Assembly: GCA_013360695.1 (NCBI GenBank)
Contig: JABWBC010000007.1
Span: forward strand, 1-51,717
Direction: 5' to 3'
DNA: 51,717 nt
Source of the DNA: Phycisphaerales bacterium
Lineage (GTDB): Bacteria > Planctomycetota > Phycisphaerae > Phycisphaerales > UBA1924
Shown: one piece after another, positions 1 to 8,961 of the stretch
Position numbering within the stretch: the stretch's first letter is position 1
Layout of the letters: each line of letters starts with the position of its first letter
Notes under the pieces: generated by a model
Seen by the model: only the letters and a program-made list of their open reading frames with translations
Told to the model about the DNA's origin: nothing
Databases searched by the model: none
Translations under genes and position numbers: made by a program

Positions 1-69
1 GACACCGACGGCGACGGCGTGGCGGACGCGACGCGGCGGATGAATGTGGTGTGGCTCGTCAGAAGCTGA
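1..69 (+). CDS. C-terminal end of a protein with a DxDGDG calcium-type loop (partial, 5' end outside window)
   Basis: Frame 1 is open from the first base and ends in TGA at 67-69. The last 22 residues include DTDGDGVAD, the acidic loop seen in thrombospondin type 3, dockerin and EF-hand-like calcium-binding repeats; the tail after it is short and basic (RRMNVVWLVRS). Too little is visible to name the protein. The loop would suggest an extracellular or structural protein, which would fit the phage-like small genes just downstream, but a chance open frame cannot be excluded over 69 bases. Confidence 0.5.
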   Translation, partial: DTDGDGVADATRRMNVVWLVRS

Positions 70-71
70 CG

Positions 72-132
72 AAATCGCCAAATGACCAAATCGCCAAATG
101 GCCAAATGAAGAGGAAGAGACAAAGAGACGGA
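72..132 (+). repeat. two short tracts with an 8-bp period
   Basis: Bases 72-103 are four 8-mers AAATCGCC, AAATGACC, AAATCGCC, AAATGGCC, followed by a degenerate AAATGAAG. After a short break, 117-132 are GAGACAAA and GAGACGGA. The GAGAC unit is the same as in the longer tract at 43092-43179 and, on the other strand, at 14843-14890. The tracts fill the spacer before the next gene and are not convincing coding sequence. Confidence 0.75.
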
Positions 133-190
133 GTGAAGCGAAGAAAGCGATGCGAGAGTGGGGAGTCAAGAGTGGTGAGGAGGAAGCGTG

Positions 191-595
191 ATGCTGGTGC
201 TGAATCCGAGCGAGGTGGTGTTCGCGGGCGAGGTGTGGGGCCATGTGCGGAGCGTGGCGATCGATCGCGTGGCCGAGGAAGTGATCGCGGAGCGCGGCGA
301 GGGCGGCGCGGAGGTTGTCTTCGCGGATGTGCCCTCGGCGCGCGTGAACGTGAAGGTGGTGCGCGAGATGAACGACAGCGAGCTCTCGTCGCCCAGGCCA
401 GGGCAGAGCGCGGTGCTGGTGCTCGTCGCGTCGCTGGGCGCATCGGACGCGCGGAAGAAAACGATCTCGATGCAGGCGGTGGTGACGAACGTGCGGCACG
501 AGGTGAACGGGCGCGGCGCGACGCGGGCCGTGGAGTTCGTGGCGATCTCGGCGGACGGGCATTCGGACCCGATCACGGTCGCTGGTGAGTCGTGA
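191..595 (+). CDS. small protein of unknown function, possibly phage-tail-like
   Basis: This 134-residue protein starts at the ATG at 191, chosen because AGGAGG at 178-183 sits 7 nt upstream; an in-frame GTG at 188 is the alternative. No signal peptide or membrane segment is seen. The chain is rich in short beta-prone stretches and ends in AVEFVAISADGHSDPITV, a pattern reminiscent of small tail or baseplate proteins of phages, but no diagnostic motif was found. It lies 144 bp before another small gene of the same style, so the two may belong to one structural module. The function is unknown; the phage link is an impression from size, pairing and sequence texture, not a family match. Confidence 0.6.
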   Translation: MLVLNPSEVVFAGEVWGHVRSVAIDRVAEEVIAERGEGGAEVVFADVPSARVNVKVVREMNDSELSSPRPGQSAVLVLVASLGASDARKKTISMQAVVTNVRHEVNGRGATRAVEFVAISADGHSDPITVAGES

Positions 596-604
596 GTCGT
601 GAGT
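584..604 (+). repeat. three copies of a GTGAGTC/G 7-mer
   Basis: GTGAGTC GTGAGTC GTGAGTG runs across the stop codon of the gene ending at 595. It is short, and may simply mark slippage at the end of the gene. Confidence 0.6.
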
Positions 605-739
605 GGTGAAGAGAGGACTTTCGACGCAGAGAGCGCAGGTGACGCGGAGGGTAGAAGAGAGTCACGAAGTCACGATGAGACGAGCGGGGGAGTGCGTGGG
701 GGGACGGGGCATCGGCGCAGCGAGTCGTGGAGGTGGGTG

Positions 740-1114
740 ATGGCGAGTTCGTTCAAGTCGAAGAACCTGTTTGGGAGCGGGCCGAACGTGTTCGTGATGG
801 GCGTGCAGGGCGAGCTGGCGCCGCTGAACATTTCGCTCGGGATCGGCGACTCGGGCTCGACGCTGCTGGGCTTGCTGGAGCTGAACGTGACGGTCGAGGG
901 TCGGCTGGTGGCGGCCAGCGAGAGCGCGTTGTGGGCGCTGCGGGACGCGGTGACGGCGGAGCTGGCGCACCCGCCGTCGACGGGGACGCTGGTCGACAAC
1001 GCGGGGCGCACTTGGACGAGCATGACCTTCATCTCGTACACGGAGACGGCGGTGGCGCGCGGTCGGGCGTGGAGCGTGGGGTACAAGGCGGTGTTCAGGA
1101 GGATGGCGGGGTGA
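740..1114 (+). CDS. small protein of unknown function, possibly phage-tail-like
   Basis: This 124-residue protein starts at the ATG at 740, which has GGAGG about 7 nt upstream (near 728); the frame is open back to 599 but the extra 47 residues are low-complexity and come from the repeat-rich spacer. It begins MASSFKSKNLFGSGPNVFV and ends with YTETAVARGRAWSVGYKAVF, resembling the closing strand of small phage tail proteins. No catalytic motif, signal peptide or membrane segment is visible. With the preceding gene at 191 it may form part of a phage-tail-like or contractile-injection-like module whose remainder would lie upstream of this window. The assignment to that module is inference. Confidence 0.6.
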   Translation: MASSFKSKNLFGSGPNVFVMGVQGELAPLNISLGIGDSGSTLLGLLELNVTVEGRLVAASESALWALRDAVTAELAHPPSTGTLVDNAGRTWTSMTFISYTETAVARGRAWSVGYKAVFRRMAG

Positions 1115-1501
1115 GGCGCTTGAGCTGCGGTGTTCGGTAGAGGTTTGCTGCTGAGAGCGGGGCGTGAGGTGTGGGACTGGCGTGTCCGAGAAAGGGGCGG
1201 TGACGACGGTTCGGCTGAAAGTTGGCCGAACGGGGCGCGAGCGGGATTGCCGAGATTAGGGATGGTTCGGGCGCAAGGCCGGGCGAAGAGATGGCTGGCG
1301 CACCAAGTCGCGGATCGGCCGCGGCGACGGACTATCTGGCCCCTTTGTAGGGTGCGAGAGTGGGTCACCGTGTTGTATTGGGCACTTCGACAAAGTGCGA
1401 GAGTGGCAGCACTGGCAACCAAAGCTCAGAGATCATGTACTATGTCGGCAGCGGCCAGTGAATCCGGATCATTCTCCATTTCCCCAACGGAGACGCACTC
1501 G
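1115..1501. other. intergenic region with one hairpin and a candidate -10 box
   Basis: No convincing gene is present. A 7-bp inverted repeat GTTCGGC/GCCGAAC occurs at 1209-1231 with a 9-nt loop but no T tract. TGCGAGAGTGG occurs twice (near 1352 and 1397). TACTAT at 1438-1443 could be the -10 box of the downstream membrane-protein gene. Base composition falls from GC-rich to mixed near 1380, which marks the left edge of a compositionally different stretch. Confidence 0.4.
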
Positions 1502-3052
1502 ATGAGCAGCCATGCTTTCCAAGAAGTCTTGGCCGTTCTTGTACATATCCTCATGCTGTGCTATTACTGGCCGAAAGTTGTGAGCGGGTTTCCGAAGCTC
1601 AACGCCATTTGGAATCGGTTTGTTACCCTGTTTCAACGGTTCACACCGGCCAAGCATCGTCAATCGACCGGAGGCCTCCTCTCCGGTTCACTTCTCTCGT
1701 TGACGAATGACGAACGACTGCCGATCTTCGCGGCCGCCGTTGCCCTGAACGCATTGGGCATGGCCATCTCTCTCGCGTTTCCCTCCATGGTCTACCTCGA
1801 CATGGTCGGGACGGCAGTTGCGGCCTTCCTGCTCGGTCCGTGGTATGGCGCTGTCGTCGCGTGTGCGACTTCAGGGATTGTCAATTTTTCGCTATTTAGC
1901 GTGGACTGCTTTCCATGGGTTGTCGTCAACGTGACGGGAGCCGCATTCTGGGGCGTCATGGGGTCCATGAGTTGGTTCAAGGCCGCGCCGAACTCGAAGG
2001 CACCATCTGCGGCGTCGGTCCCTCTCGTTCTCGTTGGCGGGGTACTTTGCGCGTTCGTGCTCGCGTTCCCTGGGACCATCACGCAGGTCGGGCTCGGTCC
2101 CTCGTACCGAAATTCATTGGCCTTCAGTTCCGATCTCGCGGCGAGCCTCGACCGTGTGATCAACATGATTGAAACCGGCATTGCAGGAACATGGCTTGAG
2201 CGTCTCGGGAGTGTGCTCGGTATCACTCCAAATCACATGGCATTGTATCTGTGCAATGTGCTGCGATATATCCCCGACAAGACTATCACTGTTGTCGTTG
2301 CCGTGCTGTGCATACGCACGATCTTTCCGGTCTACTGGGAGTTGCTGGTGCGGGCACGGCCTGAGCACGCCCGAGTGTTCATGCTCCCGAGACAGCCCTT
2401 TCTCTTCAGCCTCGCCTACGCACTGATCCTGTTCGCTCATCACGAGCTCTCTGCGGCTGCGCGGCAACAACCAGAATCCTTCGGGCCATCACTTCCAAAT
2501 CACACTCCCGTCTACATCATTCTTTTGATCGCGCCCCCGGTTCTGGGCCTGTTGAGCTGGATCGTCGGCTTGTGCGGGTGGCACATGACTGCCGACGAGA
2601 TTCGTTCGACGTGCGTGCGAGCCAAGACTTACCAGTTGTGTCATTTCGGCACAAGCGAGCCGCACGACGATCTGCTCGATAGTCGCGGCGTGCTCGCCAC
2701 GTTGGTGTTTGCGGTCGTTTTCTCATTAGGGTTGATTTGTGTCGATTGGATCGCGGGCAGCAGCGCTTCCGGCGCGTCTGTGTGGGCAGCGTTTCGGAGC
2801 TTGTCTGCGATCACAATCGCGATTGTCTTCGTGCTGAAGTTTGCCAGGGCGGCGGTTGTTCAGCATCAAGTCATGCCGCATGTGTCGGCTCGAATGCACG
2901 ATGCGCAACTGTTCGTCGACGAGGCCATGAGCAATGGCGAAGGGCAGATGCCGCCAGTGAAAACCGGGAAGGGAGCCGTGGACAATGCGCTCACGCCAGT
3001 CAATGGCCGCGCCGACCAGCAGCAGACCAAGTCGCCTGATGAGACCACATGA
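1502..3052 (+). CDS. multi-pass membrane protein with an ECF-type S-component-like segment
   Basis: From the ATG at 1502 (GGAG 9 nt upstream) the product has 516 residues; an in-frame ATG at 1442 is also possible. It has about ten hydrophobic segments. The stretch YLDMVGTAVAAFLLGPWYGA is characteristic of substrate-binding S components of energy-coupling-factor vitamin transporters and of related membrane domains, and sits in the N-terminal third. The rest, with further membrane segments and a hydrophilic tail (MPPVKTGKG...), is much longer than a standalone S component of about 200 residues. No ECF ATPase or T component is adjacent. Base composition is clearly lower in GC than the flanks (28 of 60 bases at 1501-1560), which suggests transfer from elsewhere. 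A transport or sensing role is plausible but the substrate is unknown. Confidence 0.7.
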   Translation: MSSHAFQEVLAVLVHILMLCYYWPKVVSGFPKLNAIWNRFVTLFQRFTPAKHRQSTGGLLSGSLLSLTNDERLPIFAAAVALNALGMAISLAFPSMVYLDMVGTAVAAFLLGPWYGAVVACATSGIVNFSLFSVDCFPWVVVNVTGAAFWGVMGSMSWFKAAPNSKAPSAASVPLVLVGGVLCAFVLAFPGTITQVGLGPSYRNSLAFSSDLAASLDRVINMIETGIAGTWLERLGSVLGITPNHMALYLCNVLRYIPDKTITVVVAVLCIRTIFPVYWELLVRARPEHARVFMLPRQPFLFSLAYALILFAHHELSAAARQQPESFGPSLPNHTPVYIILLIAPPVLGLLSWIVGLCGWHMTADEIRSTCVRAKTYQLCHFGTSEPHDDLLDSRGVLATLVFAVVFSLGLICVDWIAGSSASGASVWAAFRSLSAITIAIVFVLKFARAAVVQHQVMPHVSARMHDAQLFVDEAMSNGEGQMPPVKTGKGAVDNALTPVNGRADQQQTKSPDETT

Positions 3053-3144
3053 GGTCGTTACGGCGTCCCTTTCGATAGGTGTTGCAGGAGTGGTCCTTCT
3101 GAATGGCGGGCGTGTTTGCTGCGGTCGCTCGGAAAGGGCGATGA

Positions 3145-4479
3145 TCAGTCGTGTCGGAGGGCGACGATGGGGTCCTGGCGTGCGGCCTTGCGCGCGGGGT
3201 AGATGCCGAAGACCAGGCCGGTCATGGCGGCGACGGCGAAGGCGAGGTAGATGGACCACAAGGTGACGCGGGTGGGGAGGTTGGCGTCGGGGGTGAGGAT
3301 TCCGTTGTCGGCGAGCCAGGGGACGGCCCATCCCAGGAGGAGGCTGCCGCCGACGCCGAGCCCCACGCCGATCACGCCGCCGACGGCGGAGAGGACGCCG
3401 GTCTCGACCATGAACTGCCAGAGGATGTGGCGTCGGGAGGCGCCGATGGCGCGTCGGATGCCGATCTCGCGGGTGCGTTCGGTGACGGTGGCGAGCATGA
3501 TGTTCATGATGCCGATGCCGCCGACGAGGAGGGAGATACCGGCGATGGCGGAGAGGACGAGCTGCCAGGTGAGGGCGCTTTTTCGGGCGCGTTCGAGGAG
3601 TTCGTAGGGGACGACGAGGGAGACGTCGGTGAGGCCTGGGTGGCGGGAGTCCATGATGCGTCGGACGCGGGCGGCGTCGGAGAGGACGTCGTCGCGGGAG
3701 CGCGAGGAGATGTAGATTTCGGAGACCTGGACCTCGCTCATCTGGAAGGAGCCGGTCTCGCGTTTGGCGACCAGGTCGCTGAAGACGGAGCGGGCGGTGG
3801 TGAGGGGGATGTGGACGTCGAGGTTGAGGTCTCGTCCGACGAGGGCGGCGCCGCTGCCGGCGGCGAGGCCGACGGGGGCGAGGACGCCGACGACGGTGAC
3901 GACTTTCTCGTCGATGCGGAGGGTGTTGTTGAGGGGGTCTTCGAGGGGGAACATCTGTCGGGCGACTTCGGCGCCGATGACGGCGACCATGGCGCGTTCG
4001 TCCATGTCGCTCTGGGAGAGGTAACGGCCGCGGGCGACGGTGATGTTGGAGACGGAGGGGAACTCGGGGGTTGTGCCGTAGGACTGGCTGGTCTTGCGGT
4101 TTTCGTTGCGGAGGATCTGTCCGCCGATTTCCTTGAGGGGAACGATGGCCTCGGCGAGGGGGAAGTTTTCGCGGACGACGTCGAGGTCCTCGCGGGTGAT
4201 GCCGTAGCGGCTGATGAAGGAGGCGCGTCCGCCGCCGCGTGAGCCGCTCTGCTGGGCGTTGGTGGATTCGGGGGGCTTCTGGGAGCGGACGATGATGTTG
4301 CGGGCGCCGAGGCGTTCGAGCTGGGCGAGGGCTTCGAGCTTGGAGCCTTCGCCGATGGAGACCATGGTGATGACGGCGGCGACGCCGAGGATGATGCCCA
4401 GGGCGGTGAGGACGGAGCGGAGCAGGTGGAGGCGAAGGTTGGTGAGTCCTAGGCGGATGGTTTCGAGGATGAACTGCAT
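3145..4479 (-). CDS. ABC transporter permease, MacB/FtsX family
   Basis: The 444-residue protein has the MacB architecture: an N-terminal membrane helix (ALGIILGVAAVITMVSIGEG, about residues 27-46), a large periplasmic MacB_PCD domain, then three membrane helices in the FtsX domain, beginning near AIAGISLLVGGIGIMNIMLA and followed by the cytoplasmic coupling segment TREIGIRRAIGASRRHI. Such permeases pair with an ATPase and often a HlyD-type adaptor to export lipids, peptides or drugs, or to couple ATP hydrolysis to work in the periplasm. The start ATG is supported by GGAG 8 nt upstream. No ATP-binding gene lies next to it, so its partner must be elsewhere. Substrate cannot be told from sequence. 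Confidence 0.9.
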   Translation of the reverse strand: MQFILETIRLGLTNLRLHLLRSVLTALGIILGVAAVITMVSIGEGSKLEALAQLERLGARNIIVRSQKPPESTNAQQSGSRGGGRASFISRYGITREDLDVVRENFPLAEAIVPLKEIGGQILRNENRKTSQSYGTTPEFPSVSNITVARGRYLSQSDMDERAMVAVIGAEVARQMFPLEDPLNNTLRIDEKVVTVVGVLAPVGLAAGSGAALVGRDLNLDVHIPLTTARSVFSDLVAKRETGSFQMSEVQVSEIYISSRSRDDVLSDAARVRRIMDSRHPGLTDVSLVVPYELLERARKSALTWQLVLSAIAGISLLVGGIGIMNIMLATVTERTREIGIRRAIGASRRHILWQFMVETGVLSAVGGVIGVGLGVGGSLLLGWAVPWLADNGILTPDANLPTRVTLWSIYLAFAVAAMTGLVFGIYPARKAARQDPIVALRHD

Positions 4480-4735
4480 GAATCCCGCTCCGTGTCGCGG
4501 CGAGGCTTGAGGGAAAGCGGGCGAAGGGAAGGAAATCGCCGGCGGCGGGGGTGGGCGTGGGCGTCCCCGATGCTTGCGCTCAAGACTCGCGGTGCGAACG
4601 CCGAATCGTACGATGGGCGGGGCGGCGACGCCCGAGGGTCGATGTTGCGGCCGATCGAACGCGTCGGCCCGTCCACGTCACGCCCGTCCTTGCGGTCGGG
4701 CGACTGAATCGCTGTCTCGCTGTCAGGTTGAACGC

Positions 4736-5041
4736 ATGAGCACGACCCGTCCGGCATCGCGAGTTGACATCGGACACGAGGCGGAGACGCCGCGCGGGTG
4801 GCGGTACGAGGTTCAGGTGACGCACGCGGACGGGACTCGATCGGAGCATCGGGTGACGCTGGCGTGGGTGGACCACGACCACTGGTGCGGCGGACGGCTG
4901 GCGCCGTCGCGGGTGGTTGAGATGGTGCTCGAATACCTGCTTGAGAAGGGAACACCGATCAGCTTCCCGCCCGCGTTCGACGCGGCGCGGGCGCGGCGGT
5001 GGGCGCCGGCGATCGACCAGGAGATCCGGTGCGCGGGGTGA
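4736..5041 (+). CDS. conserved small protein, function unknown
   Basis: The product has 101 residues from the ATG at 4736; the frame extends back to 4574 but the N-terminal extension looks non-coding. The central part (VTLAWVDHDHWCGGRLAPSR) has a compact, conserved look with D, H, W, C and G residues, followed by a helix (VVEMVLEYLLEKG) and a proline-rich end. No signal peptide or membrane segment. It is divergently oriented from the MacB-like permease and faces the DUF4157 gene. I do not recognise a named family. Confidence 0.6.
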   Translation: MSTTRPASRVDIGHEAETPRGWRYEVQVTHADGTRSEHRVTLAWVDHDHWCGGRLAPSRVVEMVLEYLLEKGTPISFPPAFDAARARRWAPAIDQEIRCAG

Positions 5042-5158
5042 GTCTCCCCTCGATCCTGCTCCTCCATCAAACAAGCAACCGCGCGAAGCGTGCCCCGCGC
5101 GGCCTGGTGTCATTCTCAATCTCGTCGCGCCGTTCGAAGTCGCCCGGCAAACGAGGCG

Positions 5159-5416
5159 TTACCGCGGGCGGCCAGCGCTCTGCTGCACCACGTGCGTCAG
5201 CTCGTGGGCCTGGAGATGGCCGTGGTTGGCCAGGGCGGTGCGGTCGGCCAGGCCGGGCACGTAGTTGCCCTGCGTGAAGGCCTGCGCGCCGGTGGGCGAG
5301 AGGCCCATGGAGCGCTGGGCGTCGATCGCCTGGACGTTGCGGATGCTGCTGAAGTCGGTCGAGTTGAAGCCGCGCGGGCCGGCCGCGTTTCCTGCTGCAC
5401 TGTTTCCCTGCGCCAT
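5159..5416 (-). CDS. minimal DUF4157 (eCIS core domain) protein
   Basis: This 85-residue protein ends with the hallmark of the DUF4157 or eCIS core domain: a GAQAFTQGN segment followed by LQAHELTHVVQQ, where HELTH is an HExxH zinc-metalloprotease-like motif. In known proteins this domain sits at the N-terminus of larger toxins or effectors and is strongly linked to extracellular contractile injection systems. Here the chain stops seven residues after the motif, so nothing resembling a toxin domain follows. The start ATG has AAGGAG about 7 nt upstream, so it appears to be expressed. It could be a stand-alone helper, a remnant of an effector, or a loading factor. The family call is fairly safe; its role here is inference. 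Confidence 0.7.
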   Translation of the reverse strand: MAQGNSAAGNAAGPRGFNSTDFSSIRNVQAIDAQRSMGLSPTGAQAFTQGNYVPGLADRTALANHGHLQAHELTHVVQQSAGRPR

Positions 5417-5727
5417 GGGGTCTCTCCTTGGTCGGTGGAATCGGGTCGGTGGGCACGAGCACCCCTTCGGGGTGCGCGTGATGATGGGCGTTCGTTCCGG
5501 GGGTATCGCTCGAGGACTCGCTCAACCCCCGGCTATTGGCGGGCAGCCCTCCGGGCTGAAGAAGCGGATTGCACCAGGGACGTTTTTCCTGACTTGGAGG
5601 AGTCTACCAGGCGGGGCGTGGTTCTCCAAGAGGCGCGGTTGCCGAAGCGGTGTGGTTCTCCAAAGGGCGCGTGATCCGCTCGGGCGCGCGGGGCCGGGGA
5701 TCGGGGGGTGGTGAAGCGGGGCTTGAA
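5417..5727. other. intergenic region with small hairpins and a direct repeat
   Basis: No gene is seen. There are two tight hairpins: GCACCCC-TTC-GGGGTGC at 5459-5475 and CAGCCC-TCC-GGGCTG at 5544-5558. A 12-bp direct repeat GTGGTTCTCCAA occurs at 5618-5629 and 5652-5663, 34 bp apart. None has a T tract in the right place for a strong terminator of uvrA, which ends at 5728 on the minus strand. Confidence 0.5.
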
Positions 5728-8700
5728 TCAACGGGCGAGCAGGACGTTTTTGAGGTAGCGTCCGGTGTGGCTTGCCTTGAACTTGGCGATGTCTTCGGGG
5801 GTGCCGGAGGCGATGACGCGTCCGCCGCCCTCGCCGCCCTCGGGGCCGAGGTCGATGATCCAATCGGCGCGCTTGATGACGTCGAGGTTGTGCTCGATGA
5901 CGACGAGGGTGTTGCCGGCGTCGGCGAGGCGGTCGAGCACGATGCAGAGCCTGCGGATGTCCTCGAAGTGCAGGCCGGTGGTGGGCTCGTCGAGGATGTA
6001 GAGCGTGCTGCCGGAGGCCTGTGAGCCGCCGGGATCGTTCTTGGTGCCGCCGCCCTTGCCGAGTTCGGTGGCGAGCTTGATGCGTTGGGCCTCGCCGCCG
6101 GAGAGGGTGGTGGAGGGCTGGCCGAGGGTGATGTAGTCGAGGCCGACGTCGTGGAGGCACTGGACGAAGCGCTGCACCTTCGGGTGGTTCTCGAAGAACT
6201 TGCTGGCGTCCTCGATGGTCATGGAGAGGACGTCGGCGATGCTCTTGCCGCGGTAGAGGACTTCGAGTGTTTCGCGGTTGTAGCGCTTGCCGCGGCAGAC
6301 CTCGCACTCGACGTAGACATCGGGGAGGAAGTGCATCTCGATCTTCTTGAGGCCCTGGCCCTGGCAGGCCTCGCAGCGCCCGCCGCCGTTGTCGCCCGCG
6401 ACGTTGAAGCTGAAGCGTCCGGGCTTGTAGCCGCGGATCTTGGATTCCTTGGCCTGGGCGAAGATGTTTCGGATGTCGTCGAAGATTCCGGTGTAGGTGG
6501 CGGGGTTGGAGCGGGGCGTGCGGCCGATGGGCGACTGGTCGACCTCGATGACACGGAGGACGTTTTTGAGGCCTGTGATGCGATCGTGCGCGCCGGGCGT
6601 GACGCGGGCGCCGTCGATCTCGCGCGTGGCGGCGGTGAGGAGGATGTCGTTGACGAGCGTGCTCTTGCCGGAGCCGGAGACGCCCGTCACGCACACCAGC
6701 CCGCCGAGGGGGAAGGAGACGTCGACGTTTTTGAGGTTGTTGGCGCGTGCGCCCTTGACGACGATGGATTTTTTCTCGGAGAGCTTGCGGCGCTTGGCGG
6801 GGACGTCGATTTTTTTGACGCCGGAGAGGTACTGGCCGGTGAGCGAGGCGGGGACGCGGGCGATCTCGTCGATGGTTCCCTGCGCGACGATGCGCCCGCC
6901 GTGGATACCGGGGCCGGGGCCGACGTCGATGACGTGGTCGGCGGCGCGGATCATGTCTTCGTCGTGCTCGACGACGAGGACGGTGTTGCCGATGTCGGCG
7001 AGGTGGCGGAGGGTGGCGATGAGGCGGTCGTTGTCGCGCTGGTGCAGGCCGATGGTGGGCTCGTCGAGGACGTAGCACGCGCCGACCAGGCCGCTGCCGA
7101 CTTGGGAGGCGAGGCGGATGCGCTGGGCCTCGCCGCCGGAGAGGGTGGCGGTTTTGCGGTCGAGGGAGAGATACTCGAGGCCGACGCCGGTGAGGAAGCG
7201 GAGGCGGTTGCGGATTTCCTTCAGGATCGGCTCGGCGATGGTGCGCTGCTCGCTCGTGAGCATCAGCCCCTCGAGGAACGCGGTCGCGTCAGGAATGTTG
7301 AGGCGCGAGAGTTCGGCGACGTTGAGCATCGTGGCGTCGGATGAAGGGCGGCCGATGACGCTGTCGCTGAAGGCTTTTTTCTTGTCGGCGGCGTGGGAGC
7401 TTTTGAGTTGGATGTGCAGGGCCTCGATGCGCAGGCGATCGCCGCAGCAGGCCTTGCACGGTGATTGCGAGAGGAACCCGCCGAGCCACTCCTTCACGCC
7501 GGGGTTTTCGGTGGTCTTCCACCACTCGGTGATGTTGGGGATGACGCCCTCGAACTTGGCGCCGTGCTTGGCGGCGTCTTCGCGTGTCGTGCCGTAGAGC
7601 ACGATGCGGCGCTGCTCCTTGTTGAGTGCGCGGAAGGGGGCGGCGAAGCTGGCGTCGAAGTCGCGGCAGAAGCGCCGGAGCTTTCGGTTGAACCAGGCGC
7701 GGACCGGGCCGTTCTTGTTCCACGCGGCGACCGCGCCCTCGGCGAGAGATTTTTCTTCGTCGGGGACGACGATTTTTTCGTCGAACTCGAGGATGGTGCC
7801 CAGGCCGTCGCAGGTGGGGCACGCGCCGTGGGGCGAGTTGAAGCTGAAGAGGCGTGGGGAGAGTTCTTCGAGGGCGTACTCGGGGTGCTCGGGGTCGGCG
7901 AACTTGGTGCTGTAGGCGGTGTCGGACCAGGAGTTGGCGGCGGTGTCCTCGAACGAGAGGATCACCGCACCGTCGGCCAGCTTGATCGCGCTCTCGACGG
8001 ATTCGGCGAGGCGCTGGCGGACGTCCGCGCCGAGGACGAGGCGATCGACGACCGCGAACACGTCGTGCTTCTCGTAGCGGCCGAGGTTGAGCGGGTTCTC
8101 GCCGGGCTCCTTCAGCACGTCGCGCAGCTCGACCACGGTGCCGTTGACGCGGGCGCGACCCCAGCCCTGGCGCACGAAGTCTTCGAGCACCTCGCGATGG
8201 AAGCCCTTGCGTCCGCGGACAACGGGCGCGAGGACAAGGCAGCGCGTGCCGGCGGGCCTGGTCATGACGGCGTCGACGATCTGCGTGCTCCCCATGGCGG
8301 TGATGGGGATGCCGGAACGCTCGGTGATCGTGCCGTCCTTTTTGGTCTTGGTCGGAGCCCACGAATAGGCGGTGCCGCAGCGGGCGAAGAGGAGACGCAG
8401 GTAGTCGTAGATTTCGGTGGTGGTGGCGACGGTGGAACGCGGATTGCCGCTGGCCGAGCGCTGCTCGATGGCGATGGTGGGCGGGATTCCCTCGATCTCG
8501 TCGACGTCGGGCTTCTTGAGCTGGTCGAGGAACTGGCGGGCGTAGGCCGACAGCGACTCCATGTACTTTCGCTGGCCTTCGGCGAAGATGGTGTCGAAGG
8601 CCAGCGAGCTCTTGCCCGAGCCCGAGAGCCCGGTCATGACGACGAGGCGATCGCGCGGGATGGTGAGGTCGATGTTTTTGAGGTTGTGCTCGCGCGCTCC

Positions 8701-8805
8701 GCGGACGCGGATGGAGCGTCCCGGCTCACCCCGTGGTGCGCTCCCGGGCCCGCTGGTGTTCTTGTCACTCTTGGGTTCGATCAATCTCGCCTCGACGATG
8801 GACAT
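5728..8805 (-). CDS. uvrA: excinuclease ABC subunit A
   Basis: UvrA recognises damaged DNA and loads UvrB in nucleotide excision repair. The 1025-residue protein has two ABC ATPase halves: Walker [10 protein letters not shown] near residue 59 and GVSGSGKST in the second half, each followed by an LSGGEAQRI signature ([16 protein letters not shown] and [16 protein letters not shown]). Zinc-binding cysteines are visible as CPTC with CKACCG in the first half and CEAC with CEVC in the second. Two additions make it longer than the usual 940-950: about 30 residues before the first beta strand, and a Gly/Ser-rich insert ([15 protein letters not shown]) just before the final Walker B. The start ATG lacks an obvious SD. 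It stands alone; a TACGAT hexamer at 8897-8902 on this strand may be its -10 box. Confidence 0.97.
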   Translation of the reverse strand: MSIVEARLIEPKSDKNTSGPGSAPRGEPGRSIRVRGAREHNLKNIDLTIPRDRLVVMTGLSGSGKSSLAFDTIFAEGQRKYMESLSAYARQFLDQLKKPDVDEIEGIPPTIAIEQRSASGNPRSTVATTTEIYDYLRLLFARCGTAYSWAPTKTKKDGTITERSGIPITAMGSTQIVDAVMTRPAGTRCLVLAPVVRGRKGFHREVLEDFVRQGWGRARVNGTVVELRDVLKEPGENPLNLGRYEKHDVFAVVDRLVLGADVRQRLAESVESAIKLADGAVILSFEDTAANSWSDTAYSTKFADPEHPEYALEELSPRLFSFNSPHGACPTCDGLGTILEFDEKIVVPDEEKSLAEGAVAAWNKNGPVRAWFNRKLRRFCRDFDASFAAPFRALNKEQRRIVLYGTTREDAAKHGAKFEGVIPNITEWWKTTENPGVKEWLGGFLSQSPCKACCGDRLRIEALHIQLKSSHAADKKKAFSDSVIGRPSSDATMLNVAELSRLNIPDATAFLEGLMLTSEQRTIAEPILKEIRNRLRFLTGVGLEYLSLDRKTATLSGGEAQRIRLASQVGSGLVGACYVLDEPTIGLHQRDNDRLIATLRHLADIGNTVLVVEHDEDMIRAADHVIDVGPGPGIHGGRIVAQGTIDEIARVPASLTGQYLSGVKKIDVPAKRRKLSEKKSIVVKGARANNLKNVDVSFPLGGLVCVTGVSGSGKSTLVNDILLTAATREIDGARVTPGAHDRITGLKNVLRVIEVDQSPIGRTPRSNPATYTGIFDDIRNIFAQAKESKIRGYKPGRFSFNVAGDNGGGRCEACQGQGLKKIEMHFLPDVYVECEVCRGKRYNRETLEVLYRGKSIADVLSMTIEDASKFFENHPKVQRFVQCLHDVGLDYITLGQPSTTLSGGEAQRIKLATELGKGGGTKNDPGGSQASGSTLYILDEPTTGLHFEDIRRLCIVLDRLADAGNTLVVIEHNLDVIKRADWIIDLGPEGGEGGGRVIASGTPEDIAKFKASHTGRYLKNVLLAR

Positions 8806-8896
8806 GCTGTTGCTTCGGGTCCGGTTGTTTGCCGGATGCCCGCCCCTCCCTGAGTCGCCGCGATCCGTCCAAAGACTCCCACCCTGACAGGCACCG

Positions 8897-8902
8897 ATCG
8901 TA
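8897..8902 (-). promoter_or_regulatory. candidate -10 box for uvrA
   Basis: TACGAT on the minus strand, about 91 nt before the uvrA start. It matches the TAnnnT form seen repeatedly upstream of genes in this window; no convincing -35 was found and no LexA-type operator was recognised. Confidence 0.35.
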
Positions 8903-8961
8903 GCACGGAGTGCGATCGTCGCGCGCGGGGGCCGCGACGCCTTGTCCGAGGGTGCCCGCGG

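Noticed and set aside
3151-4242. 363-residue Gly/Asp/Glu-rich frame on the plus strand
   Set aside because: Antisense shadow of the MacB-like permease; its low-complexity acidic sequence is typical of the complementary strand of GC-rich genes.
5522-7078. 518-residue Arg/Pro/His-rich frame on the minus strand
   Set aside because: It is a GC-rich shadow lying across uvrA in another frame; the composition is that of a frame-shifted reading and no domain is present.
6085-7344. 419-residue plus-strand frame
   Set aside because: Antisense shadow of uvrA with the same Gly/Asp/Val-rich texture.
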